Source of the DNA: an uncultured Eggerthellaceae bacterium
GTDB lineage: Bacteria > Actinomycetota > Coriobacteriia > Coriobacteriales > Eggerthellaceae
Direction: 5' to 3'
Assembly: GCA_910588095.1 (NCBI GenBank)
Contig: CAJUQH010000008.1
Coordinates: 14,508-78,507, forward strand
Length of the DNA stretch: 64,000 bases
In this document: in pieces, positions 51,780 to 62,469 of the stretch
Layout: every line of letters starts with the position of its first letter
Numbering within the stretch: the first letter of the stretch is position 1
The notes under the pieces: generated by a model
The model's database searches: none
Seen by the model: only the letters and a program-made list of their open reading frames with translations
What the model was told of the DNA's origin: nothing
Program-made: the position numbers and the translations under genes

Positions 51780-52703
51780 TCAGGCTCGCACCTCCGCGCT
51801 GGCCATCATGGCATCGCCGTAAGCCGCCTCATCCACCAGGTATAGCTCACGCAGCGCCTCCTGCTCGTCAGCCCCGAAGCCCAGCCCCTCGGCCACATAG
51901 TGGTCGATGCTGCCGTACTCCGCCTCTACCAGGCTCACCGCCCGGCACAGGAAATCGCGGTTCGCGTAGAACAGCGCTGCCACATCGGCATCCAGCTGCA
52001 CCAACAACTTATGGCGCGCCAGCTCGTCCAGCATGCGCTCGGCCCACGTCTGCACGAACAGGTTGGTAGCCAGATAATCGCGCATGATATCCTCGCGCGG
52101 CACGCCCAGCACGTGCTCCACCAGCGCCGATGCCAGCCCCGCCCGGTCCTTGCCCTCGGTGCAATGCCACAGCGTGGCCCCCTCGGGCGAGCTCAGCAGC
52201 AGCTCCAGGAACTCCCGGTACGCCTTGCGTCCCGGTGCGCCCATCACCGCCTCGCCGTACATGGCCTCCATGGTCTCGTAGGGCTTCGACAGGTACTCGC
52301 GTATAATCTTCAGCTGCTCGAGCTTGCCCGGCTTCTGCCCCTCGCTTGCGCCAGTCATCTCGGCCGGCGACAGCACCGGCAGCTCGTGGAACTCGACCCC
52401 AGGCATGAGCTGCCTGTCGTCGGGCTTGGCATCGCGCTCGAAGCTCGTGCGGAAGTCCACGACCCGCCGCACCCCATGCCACGAGCACAGCAGCTCGGCG
52501 TCGTCCTTGGTCAGCTCATGCAGCGCCCCCGAGCGCACCAGCCTGCGCGGCTGCACCATGCGCCCATCGCGCGCCCGCAAACCGCCCAGGTCGCGCGTGT
52601 TCGGCGCACCTTCGAGCGTAATATGCCCGAAGCCTTCGAAGCCTGCCATCTCGCTATCAGGCAGCTCGATGGTGCCCGGCTCGCCTGCAAGATCCTTCGC
52701 CAT
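51780..52703 (-). CDS. Tyrosine/serine protein phosphatase (PF13350-like)
   Basis: 307 aa. The P-loop HCTEGKDRAGLASAL (about residues 180-194; Cys and Arg catalytic) is preceded by NTRDLGGLRARDGR and RSGALHEL, the usual start of this family, and VVDFRTSFERDAKPDD. The C-terminal 100 residues are helical. Bacterial members act on phosphotyrosine or phosphoinositides, sometimes as secreted effectors, but no signal peptide is visible here. The ATG at 52701-52703 has weak ribosome-binding support (CGGGGATATC). Confidence 0.88.
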   Translation of the reverse strand: MAKDLAGEPGTIELPDSEMAGFEGFGHITLEGAPNTRDLGGLRARDGRMVQPRRLVRSGALHELTKDDAELLCSWHGVRRVVDFRTSFERDAKPDDRQLMPGVEFHELPVLSPAEMTGASEGQKPGKLEQLKIIREYLSKPYETMEAMYGEAVMGAPGRKAYREFLELLLSSPEGATLWHCTEGKDRAGLASALVEHVLGVPREDIMRDYLATNLFVQTWAERMLDELARHKLLVQLDADVAALFYANRDFLCRAVSLVEAEYGSIDHYVAEGLGFGADEQEALRELYLVDEAAYGDAMMASAEVRA

Positions 52704-52856
52704 GATATCCCCGTTCCGTCGGGCCTATCGCAACAGCAACGGCCCCGTCCGCCAAGGCGACGCCGGAAGCGCCCGCATAGACCGCATCTCCTACATGCCT
52801 TCCACCATAGCGCCTCGCCCGGCACCGCACGCCACGAAGCGCCATCTGATACCCCC

Positions 52857-52910
52857 TTGACAGAATCATCGCAGTTCCTATACTTATGAGCAAATGTTCA
52901 TATGTTTGAG
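52857..52910 (+). promoter_or_regulatory. Promoter and operator of the ArsR metal-efflux operon
   Basis: TTGACA (52857-52862), a 16-base spacer, then TATACT (52879-52884). Immediately downstream is a dyad-rich block (about 52886-52910) containing ATGAGCAAATGTTCATATG, which matches the SmtB/ArsR-type operator TGAnCA-n-TGnTCA pattern. The downstream ArsR protein probably represses this promoter until metal binds. Confidence 0.7.
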
Positions 52911-52954
52911 CGATGCAAGCCGTGCCCATCCTCAAGAAACGAAGGAGCCCCACC

Positions 52955-53350
52955 ATGACCAACCCTCTCAACGAAGCGGAAGCCGTCGTAGACCGCGCCC
53001 GCGCCCAGCTGACCGACTGCCCCTGCGGCTGCAACCGCGACGCCACGGCCCACCTGTTCGAGACGCTGCCTGACGAGGAGCTGCTCTACGACGTGGCCGA
53101 CCTGTTCAAGGCCTTCGCCGACACCACGCGCATCAAGATACTGTTCGCGCTCATGGAGCACGGGCTGTGCGTGGCCGACATCGCGTCAGCCATCGGCGCC
53201 ACCCAAAGTGCCGTCTCCCATCAGCTGCGCACGCTCAAGCAGGCACGCCTCGTGCGCCCCCAACGCGACGGCAAAAACGTCATCTACTCCCTGTCCGACG
53301 ACCATGTGTTCACCATGCTGGCCCAGGCCATGACCCACGTTTGCGAGTAG
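52955..53350 (+). CDS. ArsR/SmtB-family metal-responsive repressor
   Basis: 131 aa. The N-terminal TDCPCGCNRDATAHLF has three closely spaced Cys, like the CadC/CmtR sensing sites. The winged helix is ADTTRIKILFALMEHG, VADIASAIGATQSAVSHQL (recognition helix) and VRPQRDGKNVIYSL. It would derepress the operon on Cd, Pb or Zn binding. The ATG at 52955-52957 follows GAAGGAG. It is first in an operon with the HMA peptide and P1B ATPase genes. Confidence 0.92.
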   Translation: MTNPLNEAEAVVDRARAQLTDCPCGCNRDATAHLFETLPDEELLYDVADLFKAFADTTRIKILFALMEHGLCVADIASAIGATQSAVSHQLRTLKQARLVRPQRDGKNVIYSLSDDHVFTMLAQAMTHVCE

Positions 53351-53425
53351 CCTGGCTCAAGTCCGTCAGCTCCAGCACCACCAAGCCGCAAGCATCGCAC
53401 CCGCCCCAAGAGGAAGGACCCGCTC

Positions 53426-53644
53426 ATGAAGAAGACCTACAAGCTCCAGGACCTCGACTGCGCCAACTGCGCCGCCAAGATGGAAGATGCCATCGGCCGC
53501 CTGGACGGCGTCTCCAGCGCTCGCGTGAACTTCATGACCCAGAAGCTCACCATCGAAGCCGAACCCAGCAACCTGGACAGCGTGCTCGACGAGGCCCAGC
53601 GCATCTGCTCCGGCATCGAGCCCGACTGCGTCATCGTCCGTTAG
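53426..53644 (+). CDS. Small heavy-metal-associated (HMA) domain protein
   Basis: 72 aa, a single HMA fold beginning KTYKLQDLDCANCAAKMEDA (CANC metal site at about residues 12-15) and closing with IEPDCVIVR. It binds a soft metal ion and could hand it to the membrane pump. It stands between the repressor and ATPase genes, and the ATPase lacks an N-terminal metal-binding domain, so this peptide is likely its trans-acting substitute. AGGAAGGACC precedes the ATG at 53426-53428. Confidence 0.9.
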   Translation: MKKTYKLQDLDCANCAAKMEDAIGRLDGVSSARVNFMTQKLTIEAEPSNLDSVLDEAQRICSGIEPDCVIVR

Positions 53645-53700
53645 CGCACCGCACCCAGCCATCCCCTGCCCGTACTGCCTTCATATAAGGAGACCCTGCC

Positions 53701-55641
<1,941 letters not shown>

Positions 55642-55790
55642 CCCCACCGGCAGCCGCAGCGACCAGAACGCTAGCCCAACCGGCAGCCGCGCTAAACTTG
55701 CACCGGCACATCGGCCGCCCAGCGCTTGGAAGAGGCCATGCGGTCCGGCCTGCACGCAATGCCCTGCGCGCATTTCAACCCTCCGTCAAC

Positions 55791-55821
55791 AAAGGCCCTG
55801 GTAGCTGCTACCGGGGCCTTT
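55791..55821 (+). terminator. Hairpin terminator after the metal-ATPase gene
   Basis: AAAGGCCCTGGTAGC (55791-55805) pairs with GCTACCGGGGCCTTT (55807-55821) with two mismatches. The stretch 55642-55866 otherwise holds no gene. Confidence 0.65.
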
Positions 55822-55866
55822 GCCGCAGTAAGCTAGGGTCATCTATCGGACCATTGGAGGTACACC

Positions 55867-57111
55867 ATGAAAGAAGCCGATAACATGCTGCGCGACAGCG
55901 TCAACGAGATAAGCGCCGTAAGGGACAGCATCCAGGTGGTCGATGGCTTCGACCCCAAGCTCTACCAGCACGCTCAGCCACCCTACGTGTCCATCTACCT
56001 GCCCGTGGCCCACGAGCATCGCCAGCGCCGCCGCGACGACTGGACAGCCGACGAGTTCAAGGACCTGTGCAAGGAAACCCTGCGCCGCCTGGCCGAAAGC
56101 CATGACGACGGCGCCTTCGCCGGCATCCGCGAACGCGTGGACTACCTGCAGGACCACCCCGACGATCCGGTGTGGCTCAACGCCGGCAAGGGTCTGGCAT
56201 TCCTCATGAGCAACGCAGGCGTGCAGGTGTTCAATCTGGAGTTCGAGCCGCCCGCCACCGTCACCGTGGGCGACGAGTACTACATCAAGCCGCTGCTGCG
56301 CCAGCAGGCCTGCCACGCGAGCTACTACCTGCTGTTGCTGAACTCCGACCGCTTCGGCCTGCTGCACGGCGACGAGAACGGCGTCACCTACCTGCCGCTG
56401 CTGCCCAGCGTGCACAAGGAATTCGCCGAGGAGTTCGCCACCTACGACGGCACCGAGGCCGCCCTGGACTACTACTCCCTCGAAGGCCACATGTCGCCCT
56501 ACCACGACCACAAGTCGCGCAAGGAAGTAGCCAAGGAAGAAGCCGAGAAGTTCTTCCGCTCCGTGGACAAGTTCATGAGCGGCACCGTGGTGAAGACCGA
56601 CACCACCCCGGTCATCTTAGTGACGCTGCCCGAGCACGCCGCGATGTTCCGCCGCATCTGCACCTTCGGCACGCTGCTGCCCGAAGGCATCGAGAAGGAC
56701 GCGCGCACGCTTTCTGGCGACCAGCTGCGCGATGGCGCCATGGCTATCATGAACGGCCGCCGCAAGGCCACGCTGGAGAAGCTGACCGAGCGCTACCAGC
56801 TCGACGCATCGAAGGGCCGCGCCTCCGACGACCTGGCCAAGATCGGGTTCGCCCTGGCCGAACGCAACGTCGAGGCGCTGTTCGTCGAGCAGGGCAAGGG
56901 CCTGCCGGGCACGTTCGATGCTACCAGCGGCACGGTCGAGTACGACCCGAACCGCAACCCGGCAGACGACAAGGCCATCGACCCGGCCGACCCCGACATA
57001 GCCGATGCCATGGTGCAGGCAGCGCTCAAGCAGGATGCTGCCATCTACGTGCTCGCTTCCGATGAGATGCCGACGCGAAACGGCATCGCCGCCCTGTTCC
57101 GCCACGAGTAG
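55867..57111 (+). CDS. Bacterial archaeo-eukaryotic release-factor-like (baeRF) protein
   Basis: 414 aa. The N-terminal half contains PYVSIYLPVAHEHRQRRRDD, typical of baeRF proteins, and the last part MPTRNGIAALFRHE resembles the eRF1 C-terminal core. The catalytic GGQ of termination factors is not seen. Some baeRF members are proposed ribosome-associated or hydrolase-like factors; the actual role is unknown. The ATG at 55867-55869 follows GGAGGTACACC. It is monocistronic, ending with a strong hairpin. Confidence 0.72.
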   Translation: MKEADNMLRDSVNEISAVRDSIQVVDGFDPKLYQHAQPPYVSIYLPVAHEHRQRRRDDWTADEFKDLCKETLRRLAESHDDGAFAGIRERVDYLQDHPDDPVWLNAGKGLAFLMSNAGVQVFNLEFEPPATVTVGDEYYIKPLLRQQACHASYYLLLLNSDRFGLLHGDENGVTYLPLLPSVHKEFAEEFATYDGTEAALDYYSLEGHMSPYHDHKSRKEVAKEEAEKFFRSVDKFMSGTVVKTDTTPVILVTLPEHAAMFRRICTFGTLLPEGIEKDARTLSGDQLRDGAMAIMNGRRKATLEKLTERYQLDASKGRASDDLAKIGFALAERNVEALFVEQGKGLPGTFDATSGTVEYDPNRNPADDKAIDPADPDIADAMVQAALKQDAAIYVLASDEMPTRNGIAALFRHE

Positions 57112-57150
57112 GCGCGTCGGCCGAGCGATAGCGCAACGCCCAGCATCACG

Positions 57151-57177
57151 AGCCCTCTCGGTCCAGCCGAGAGGGCT
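57151..57177 (+). terminator. Terminator after the baeRF gene
   Basis: AGCCCTCTCGG (57151-57161), loop TCCAG, CCGAGAGGGCT (57167-57177), then CTTCTC. It also ends close to the stop of the convergent tcdA gene and may serve both. Confidence 0.75.
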
Positions 57178-57181
57178 CTTC

Positions 57182-57895
57182 TCATCGCAGCAAGTCGCGT
57201 ATCACCCAGCTGGCCAGCATCTGACCTGCTATCGGCGGCATGTAGGAATAGGTGCCCAGCTCGGTGCGCTCGCGGCGGTGGGCCCCTTCGGCCGGCGCCA
57301 CCTTCTGCGGGCGCTCCTTGGAATACAGCACCTGCACGGCGCTTATGCCGCGGTCTCGCGCTATCTTGCGCATCTCGCGGCAGAAGGGGCAGCCCTCGGT
57401 GGCGAACAGGTCAGCGAAGGCCAGCTTCGTGGGGTCGCTGCGGTTGGCCATGCCCATGGACCCTATGAAGGGGATGCCGCGCTCGGCCGCATAGCGCGCG
57501 AGCGCCGCCTTGGCCGTGAGCGTGTCCACGGCGTCAACCAGGTAGTCCGGCCGCGGCAGCGCATCGAGCTCGCCCGCCAGCGTCTCCTCGGTCAGGAACG
57601 CATCGAGGGTCGTCACCCGGGCGGCCGGGTTGATGTCGGCCACCATGGCGGCCATGACGTCCACCTTGCGCTGACCCACCGTGCTCACGAAGGCGATGGC
57701 CTGGCGGTTGATGTTGCTCGGCTCCACCGCATCGCGGTCGGCCAGCACGAAGCTGCCGATGCCGCCGCGCACCAGCGCCTCGGCGCAGCTGGCGCCCACG
57801 CCGCCCAAGCCCACCACGGCCACCCGCGCCGCATCGAGGCGTGCCAGGCCCTCATCGCCCACCACGCGCCGCAACCGGCTCTTCGCGTCGTCCAT
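57182..57895 (-). CDS. tcdA: tRNA threonylcarbamoyladenosine dehydratase (TcdA/CsdL, ThiF-fold)
   Basis: 237 aa. It converts t6A37 of tRNA to the cyclic form using ATP. The ThiF-like ATP site is VAVVGLGGVGASCAEAL (about 22-38), followed by DRDAVEPSNINRQ and DYLVDAVDTLTAKAAL; the Cys in EGCPFCREMRK is in the expected position. Family proteins carry an additional C-terminal segment; here it ends in MLASWVIRDLLR. The ATG at 57893-57895 follows GGAGG at 4 bases. Reading frames extending further upstream are not supported. Confidence 0.88.
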   Translation of the reverse strand: MDDAKSRLRRVVGDEGLARLDAARVAVVGLGGVGASCAEALVRGGIGSFVLADRDAVEPSNINRQAIAFVSTVGQRKVDVMAAMVADINPAARVTTLDAFLTEETLAGELDALPRPDYLVDAVDTLTAKAALARYAAERGIPFIGSMGMANRSDPTKLAFADLFATEGCPFCREMRKIARDRGISAVQVLYSKERPQKVAPAEGAHRRERTELGTYSYMPPIAGQMLASWVIRDLLR

Positions 57896-58028
57896 CGAAC
57901 CTCCTCCATGAGAAAGGCGCACCCCGCAGGGCACGCCTTGCAGATAGCTCGCCGCCCTATGCTCTGGCAGCGAGAAGGCCCGGCGCACGCCAACGGCGCG
58001 CATCCGGGCCTTCCCAGCGTCAAATAAT

Positions 58029-58053
58029 CCGTCTGTCGCGTCAGCGCAGACGG
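58029..58053 (-). terminator. Terminator of the rplJ-rplL operon
   Basis: On the minus strand CCGTCTG (58053-58047) pairs with CAGACGG (58035-58029), followed by ATTATTTG. A second dyad, AAGGCCCGG/CCGGGCCTT, is at 57975-58012. Confidence 0.6.
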
Positions 58054-58059
58054 AGGCAA

Positions 58060-58443
58060 CTACTTGACGGTGACCGCAGCGCCAGCCTCCTCGAGCTGAC
58101 CCTTGACCTCGTCGGCGCGCTCCTTGTTGACGCCCTCAACGATGGGGGTCGGGGCACCCTCGACAGCCTCCTTGGCCTCCTTCAGGCCCAGGCCGGTGAT
58201 GTCGCGGACAGCCTTGATGACGCCGATCTTGTTGTCGCCGAAGCCCTCGAGCACAACGTCGAACTCAGACTTCTCGTCGGCACCGCCGGCAGCCTCGCCG
58301 CCGGCAGCCGGAGCGGCAGCCACAGCCACGGGGGCAGCAGCGGAAACGCCAAAGGTCTCCTCGATGTCCTTCACCAGCTCGGAAGCCTCCAGCAGGGACA
58401 TCTCCTTCAGGGCCTCAAGAATCTCTTCACGGGTAACAGCCAT
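58060..58443 (-). CDS. rplL: Ribosomal protein L7/L12
   Basis: 127 aa. The acidic stalk protein that recruits translation factors. The N-terminal dimerisation domain (EEILEALKEMSLLEASELVK), an Ala-rich hinge (about 40-58) and the conserved C-terminal VLEGFGDNKIGVIKAVRDIT...LGLKEAKEAVEG are all present. The ATG at 58441-58443 follows GAAAGGAAACTAAC. It lies about 85 bases after rplJ on the same strand. Confidence 0.97.
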   Translation of the reverse strand: MAVTREEILEALKEMSLLEASELVKDIEETFGVSAAAPVAVAAAPAAGGEAAGGADEKSEFDVVLEGFGDNKIGVIKAVRDITGLGLKEAKEAVEGAPTPIVEGVNKERADEVKGQLEEAGAAVTVK

Positions 58444-58527
58444 GTTAGTTTCCTTTCAAAAGCGCCGGGCCTCTGCCCAGCTGTTTTCCTTGTTCACGCG
58501 GCGCATCTCACGCCGCTCTCGCCGCGG

Positions 58528-59046
58528 TTAAGCGGCCTTCTGGTCGGCCACGGCCTTCGTAGCTTGGGCCAGCCCACGCGGCACGCCGTTGATGGCGGTC
58601 GCCAGGCCACGGGCAACGCCGGAGATAGCACCAGCGATCTGGGCCATGAGCTGCTCGCGGGACGGCAGCGAAGCGATAGCTTCCACCTCGGCAGCGCTCA
58701 GCGCAACCGCGTCCATCAAGCCACCCTTGATCTCCAGGTTCTCGTTGCTCTTGGCGAAGTCCTTGACGGCCTTCGCAGCAGCAGCGGCATCCTCGCCGGC
58801 GAACACGAAAGCGCTCGGGCCGGCCAGCATGTCGTCGAGCGTCGGCATCTCCGCCTGCTCAAGCGCTATGTGCATGATGGTGTTCTTGTACACCTTCATC
58901 ACGGCGCCAGCCTCGCGGATGCTGCGGCGCAGGTTCTGGATGTCCTTCACGGTCAGGCCGCGGTAGTCCACCACCCACATCGCGCTCGAACCCTCGAGGT
59001 CGCCCTTGATCTGGGCAAGCATCTCAACGTTCTCAGCATTCGGCAT
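58528..59046 (-). CDS. rplJ: Ribosomal protein L10
   Basis: 172 aa. It anchors L7/L12 at the ribosomal stalk and often autoregulates its own mRNA. The sequence starts MPNAENVEMLAQIKGDLEGS, then WVVDYRGLTVKDIQNLRRSI, VYKNTIMHIALEQ and a C-terminal helix for L7/L12 binding. The upstream frame reaches back further, but the ATG at 59044-59046, preceded by GAGGTGAA, is the right start. A structured L10 leader lies upstream. Confidence 0.95.
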   Translation of the reverse strand: MPNAENVEMLAQIKGDLEGSSAMWVVDYRGLTVKDIQNLRRSIREAGAVMKVYKNTIMHIALEQAEMPTLDDMLAGPSAFVFAGEDAAAAAKAVKDFAKSNENLEIKGGLMDAVALSAAEVEAIASLPSREQLMAQIAGAISGVARGLATAINGVPRGLAQATKAVADQKAA

Positions 59047-59124
59047 GTATTTCACCTCGCTTCCCTCAAAAACGCAGGTTCCGCCGCTGATCTGTGGCGT
59101 CGCGTTTCCAAGAGAACCTTGAAA

Positions 59125-59240
59125 ATCAAACGACCCCCACGCACTTACGACATGGGGGCCGAGCAAGCTCTTGCTTGGTACCACCTCGGCGGGCCGCTTT
59201 CGCGATTAAACGGGAACCCCGTGCCTGCTGTCTTAAGTAG
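59125..59240 (-). ncRNA. Ribosomal L10 leader RNA with attenuator
   Basis: On the minus strand AAGACAGCAGG (59234-59224), then GTTCCCGTTTAATCGCG and CCGCCGAGGTGG, follow the known L10 leader core. Downstream, the GGCCCCCA and TGGGGGTC arms (59160-59131) form a hairpin followed by CGTTTGATTTTC. L10(L12)4 would bind and control the operon. Confidence 0.8.
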
Positions 59241-59284
59241 CGGAACTATGTGGTTAGGTCGCTGCCGCAGAACGGCAGCCTGTT

Positions 59285-59314
59285 TATTCTCGCGGAAGCA
59301 TCTGCCCGCGTCAA
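59285..59314 (-). promoter_or_regulatory. Promoter of the rplJ-rplL operon
   Basis: On the minus strand TTGACG (59314-59309), an 18-base spacer, then AGAATA (59290-59285), shortly before the L10 leader. Confidence 0.55.
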
Positions 59315-59462
59315 GGGTTTATTTGTGCGGAAAGCCGACAGCTGCGCCCTGGCGCCCCGCCCAACGGGTATCATCAAGGGGGCTCGAACGAGCCCACCCG
59401 ACAATGCGGCGCGACGCGCCCGGGCCTTCTGCCCTACTTTTATATAAGGAGCCTTCCCCTTC

Positions 59463-60533
59463 ATGGAACCCAAGCAATCCCCCGACAACCGATTCGCCCT
59501 GCTCATCGACGCGGACAACGTGTCCTCGCGCTACGTCAAGCCCATCCTCGACGAGCTGTCGAAGTACGGCGATGTCACCATCAAGCGCATCTACGGCGAC
59601 TGGACCCTCAACCTGCACGCCAAGTGGAAGCAGGTGCTGCTCGATAACTCCATCACGCCCATGCAGCAATTCGGCTACACCCAAGGCAAGAACTCCACCG
59701 ACTCGGCCATGATCATCGACGCCATGGACATCCTCTACAGCGACTCCGTCGATGGCTTCTGCATCGTGTCGAGCGATTCCGACTTCACGCGCTTGGCCAG
59801 CCGCCTACGCGAGAGCGGCCGCATGGTCATCGGCATGGGCGAGAAGAAGACGCCAGTGCCGTTCCGCCGCGCGTGCGACGTGTTCACCGCGCTGGAGCTG
59901 CTGGCCAGCAACGGCAAGCAGGGCCGCGGCAACGGGTCGCAAGCGGCCGAGGGCAGCAGCGCCATGTCGAAGCGTGAGGTGGAGAAGGCCGTGGTGAACA
60001 TCATCACCGACAACCAGAACCGCGGCAAGACCACGGGCCTGGGCGAGATCGGCAGCCGCCTGTTGAAGCGCTACCCCGATTTCGACGTGCGCAACTACGG
60101 CACGAGCCTGCTTTCGCGCCTGCTCGACGAGTTCAAGAGCGTGCGCATCATCAAGGACCGCAGCTCGGTGACCGTCGAGCTCACCGACGCTGCCGACGCC
60201 TCGGACGCAGAAGCCCCCACGGCCGATTCGCCTGCGGAAGGCGCTGGCGAGAAGGCGGGCAACGGCCGGCGCTCGCGACGCGGAGGCCGCCGTCGCCGAG
60301 GCGGGAAGCGCGAGCAGCCCAGCACGCCGCAGGACTACATCCGCCAGCTCGTGCGCGAGGCGGGGCCCGAGGGCATCACGCTCGCGCAGATAGGCGATGC
60401 GGTGCGCAGCGCTTACAAGGACTTCAAAGTGCGCGACCTGGGCTTCCCGCAGATGCGCCAGTACGTGGCCAGCATCGACGACTTCGCCATAGAGAAGGTC
60501 GGCCGCGACTCGGTGGTGCGCCTGGCGGAATAG
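59463..60533 (+). CDS. NYN-domain nuclease-like protein with two LOTUS/OST-HTH domains
   Basis: 356 aa. Residues 10-150 are a NYN (PIN-like) domain: FALLIDADNVSSRY, the GKNSTDSAMIIDAMD acidic patch and GFCIVSSDSDFTRLASRLRE, matching LabA/MARF1-like ribonucleases with the expected Asp residues. A first LOTUS (winged-helix RNA/G-quadruplex-binding) domain is at about 170-245, a basic Arg/Gly linker (RRSRRGGRRRRGGKREQ) follows, and a second LOTUS domain ends the protein. RNA cleavage guided by LOTUS domains is the family hypothesis. The ATG at 59463-59465 follows AAGGAGCC. Confidence 0.85.
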   Translation: MEPKQSPDNRFALLIDADNVSSRYVKPILDELSKYGDVTIKRIYGDWTLNLHAKWKQVLLDNSITPMQQFGYTQGKNSTDSAMIIDAMDILYSDSVDGFCIVSSDSDFTRLASRLRESGRMVIGMGEKKTPVPFRRACDVFTALELLASNGKQGRGNGSQAAEGSSAMSKREVEKAVVNIITDNQNRGKTTGLGEIGSRLLKRYPDFDVRNYGTSLLSRLLDEFKSVRIIKDRSSVTVELTDAADASDAEAPTADSPAEGAGEKAGNGRRSRRGGRRRRGGKREQPSTPQDYIRQLVREAGPEGITLAQIGDAVRSAYKDFKVRDLGFPQMRQYVASIDDFAIEKVGRDSVVRLAE

Positions 60534-60601
60534 GCGGCGGAGCTACCAAGCGGTCACCCACCCGACCTGGCGCACTCATGCTCACAGAACCAACCGGCCA
60601 G

Positions 60602-61027
60602 CTAGGCCCTTCGGTTCTGCTGCAGCAGCGCATCGCGCAGCTGGGAAGCTTCCCAGCTCGTCCACACGCACTTGCATACTACCCGCGTGCCGTCCTGGTA
60701 GACGATGGTTATATCGTTGCCCCAGCTGCCATCGAGATGCAACCGCTCGGGTTCGGCAGCGCGCATCGCATCATAGCGCTCAGACTGCACCTGCACCGTT
60801 TCCAGGCAGGTATCGCCGCTGCGGTACGTCGCGCGGAAGGTCGCAAGATCACGCGGGCCAGCAGCCACCAGGTACGCCTTCTCCACGCGCCCCCGTGCTG
60901 CTTGCTCCTTGCTGTTCAAGGGCTCTTTGGGCAACGGCTCTTGCTTCTGCTGGCGCCGTTGCCCCAGCACCACGAACACGATGAGCACCGCGAAGATGAC
61001 GATGATTGCGATTATGCGGAAGTCCAT
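60602..61027 (-). CDS. Small hypothetical membrane-anchored protein
   Basis: 141 aa, not recognised. One N-terminal membrane helix (FRIIAIIVIFAVLIVFVVLG) is followed by a Gln/Lys-rich linker and a folded region containing LATFRATYRSGDTCLETVQV and DGSWGNDITIVYQDGT. Such type I-like anchored beta-rich proteins are common in this lineage; the function is unknown. The ATG at 61025-61027 follows GAGGAAGGTGCTCC. Confidence 0.6.
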   Translation of the reverse strand: MDFRIIAIIVIFAVLIVFVVLGQRRQQKQEPLPKEPLNSKEQAARGRVEKAYLVAAGPRDLATFRATYRSGDTCLETVQVQSERYDAMRAAEPERLHLDGSWGNDITIVYQDGTRVVCKCVWTSWEASQLRDALLQQNRRA

Positions 61028-61097
61028 GGAGCACCTTCCTCGAAACCGCCCGCATGGGGCGTTGCCGTCCTAGCGTAGCAGCGCTCGCCAGAGCAAA

Positions 61098-62369
61098 TCA
61101 GCGCTGCTTAGGGAATCTCACCGCGAAAGCGCATACCGCACACGCGGCCACGATAGCCCCTGAGATCAGGTACGCCGGCACCAAGCTGCCGCTGCCATCG
61201 TAGATGACCCCCGAGAACAGGGGTATCGAGGAAGCCACGAGAGTGGTCACCAGCAAACCCGTCCCCAAGTTACGCGCCTGGGCCGTCTGGCCAAAGTAGT
61301 TGGCGATAGCCGTGGGAAACGTCACGGTCACCGAGCCGAAGGCCAGGCCCGTCACCGCATAGTAGAAGTACACCATGGCCACGTTGCTGGCGAATGCCGC
61401 CGTCACGATGGCCACCACGAGGGCCACCAGGCATATGCCGATGAGCCGCACCGGCTCCACGCGGTCAGACACTGCACCGACGCCCAATGTTCCCACCAGG
61501 CCCACAGCGCCCATAACCGCCACTGCTCCCACGACCGATTCCTGCGAGAAGCCCAAAGCGGTGAAGTGGAGCACGCCCTCAGAAACGGCCAGGGTATAGG
61601 CAGCGAAGCCGCCCGTGCCCGCCAACGCGATAAGCCAGAAGGCCGGCATCGCAAGCACCTTCTTGAAGGGGATGCGATCGGTGGTCTTGTATACCGGTTG
61701 CCGCCCGCCCTTCGCAGGAGCTGCCTGGGCAGACCCGTGCACAGCGGGCCGTCCTTCGGCTGACTCGGAAGCGTCGCCAGCAGGGCGGTCCTTCACGAAC
61801 ACCAGTGCGAGTGGCATCACCACGATACAGCAAACCGCCACGAAGCCCCATGCTATCTGCCATGAGCCGGTCGCACCTATGAGGAAGTGCACCAGCGGCG
61901 GCACGAAGATGGCACCTGAGCCGCCCAACAGCATCATGACCGTCATCGCACGACCACGGTTGTCGAAGAACCATTCCCCCACGAAGTTCTGGCAAGAAAG
62001 CTGCCCCGCCATGACCGAGCCCACGCTCATGAGCACGCCGAAGCACAGGACGTACTGCCACGGCTCGCTCACCAGCAACGCCATGGCGGTCGCACCCACC
62101 AGCATGATGGCGGCGCCCAGGCACATGGCGAACCGCGTGCCCTTTCGCGCGATGATCGTCCCGATAAGCGGACCCGGTATGCCTTGGCACAACACGAACA
62201 CCGAGAAACCAGCGCTGAGCAAGGTTGCGCTCAATCCCAGGTCGGGGTCGGCCAGCATAAGAGGGTTGGCTATCGTGGCGGTTGCTAGCACGCAGCCTGT
62301 CGAGCAAAGGTAGATGATGCCCGCCAGCAGTGCGAGACGGAACTCCGCAAAGAACCTGAGAGGTCCCAT
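61098..62369 (-). CDS. Major facilitator (OFA-like) transporter
   Basis: 423 aa, twelve hydrophobic segments. GLSATLLSAGFSVFVLCQGIPGPL and the RKGTRF loop (MFS motif A region, degenerate) lie in the first half, a long central hydrophilic loop is at about 190-225 (KDRPAGDASES), and the second half begins FKKVLAMPAFWLIALAG. The pattern resembles oxalate/formate-antiporter (OFA) family members. The substrate is unknown. The ATG at 62367-62369 follows AGGAGGC. It lies downstream of the SLC13 gene on the same strand, separated by a terminator-like hairpin. Confidence 0.82.
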   Translation of the reverse strand: MGPLRFFAEFRLALLAGIIYLCSTGCVLATATIANPLMLADPDLGLSATLLSAGFSVFVLCQGIPGPLIGTIIARKGTRFAMCLGAAIMLVGATAMALLVSEPWQYVLCFGVLMSVGSVMAGQLSCQNFVGEWFFDNRGRAMTVMMLLGGSGAIFVPPLVHFLIGATGSWQIAWGFVAVCCIVVMPLALVFVKDRPAGDASESAEGRPAVHGSAQAAPAKGGRQPVYKTTDRIPFKKVLAMPAFWLIALAGTGGFAAYTLAVSEGVLHFTALGFSQESVVGAVAVMGAVGLVGTLGVGAVSDRVEPVRLIGICLVALVVAIVTAAFASNVAMVYFYYAVTGLAFGSVTVTFPTAIANYFGQTAQARNLGTGLLVTTLVASSIPLFSGVIYDGSGSLVPAYLISGAIVAACAVCAFAVRFPKQR

Positions 62370-62410
62370 GGGGCCTCCTTAACAGCACGAGGGGAAACAG
62401 GAAAACAGGC

Positions 62411-62442
62411 GAGGCCGGGTGGGGACGTGGAAGCCCGGCCTC
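62411..62442 (-). terminator. Hairpin between the SLC13 and MFS genes
   Basis: On the minus strand GAGGCCGGG (62442-62434) pairs with CCCGGCCTC (62419-62411), 14-base loop, followed by GCCTGTTTTCCTGTTT. It likely ends transcription of the SLC13 gene. Confidence 0.65.
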
Positions 62443-62469
62443 GCCAAAGGATCGCCGATCAGGCAGCTG

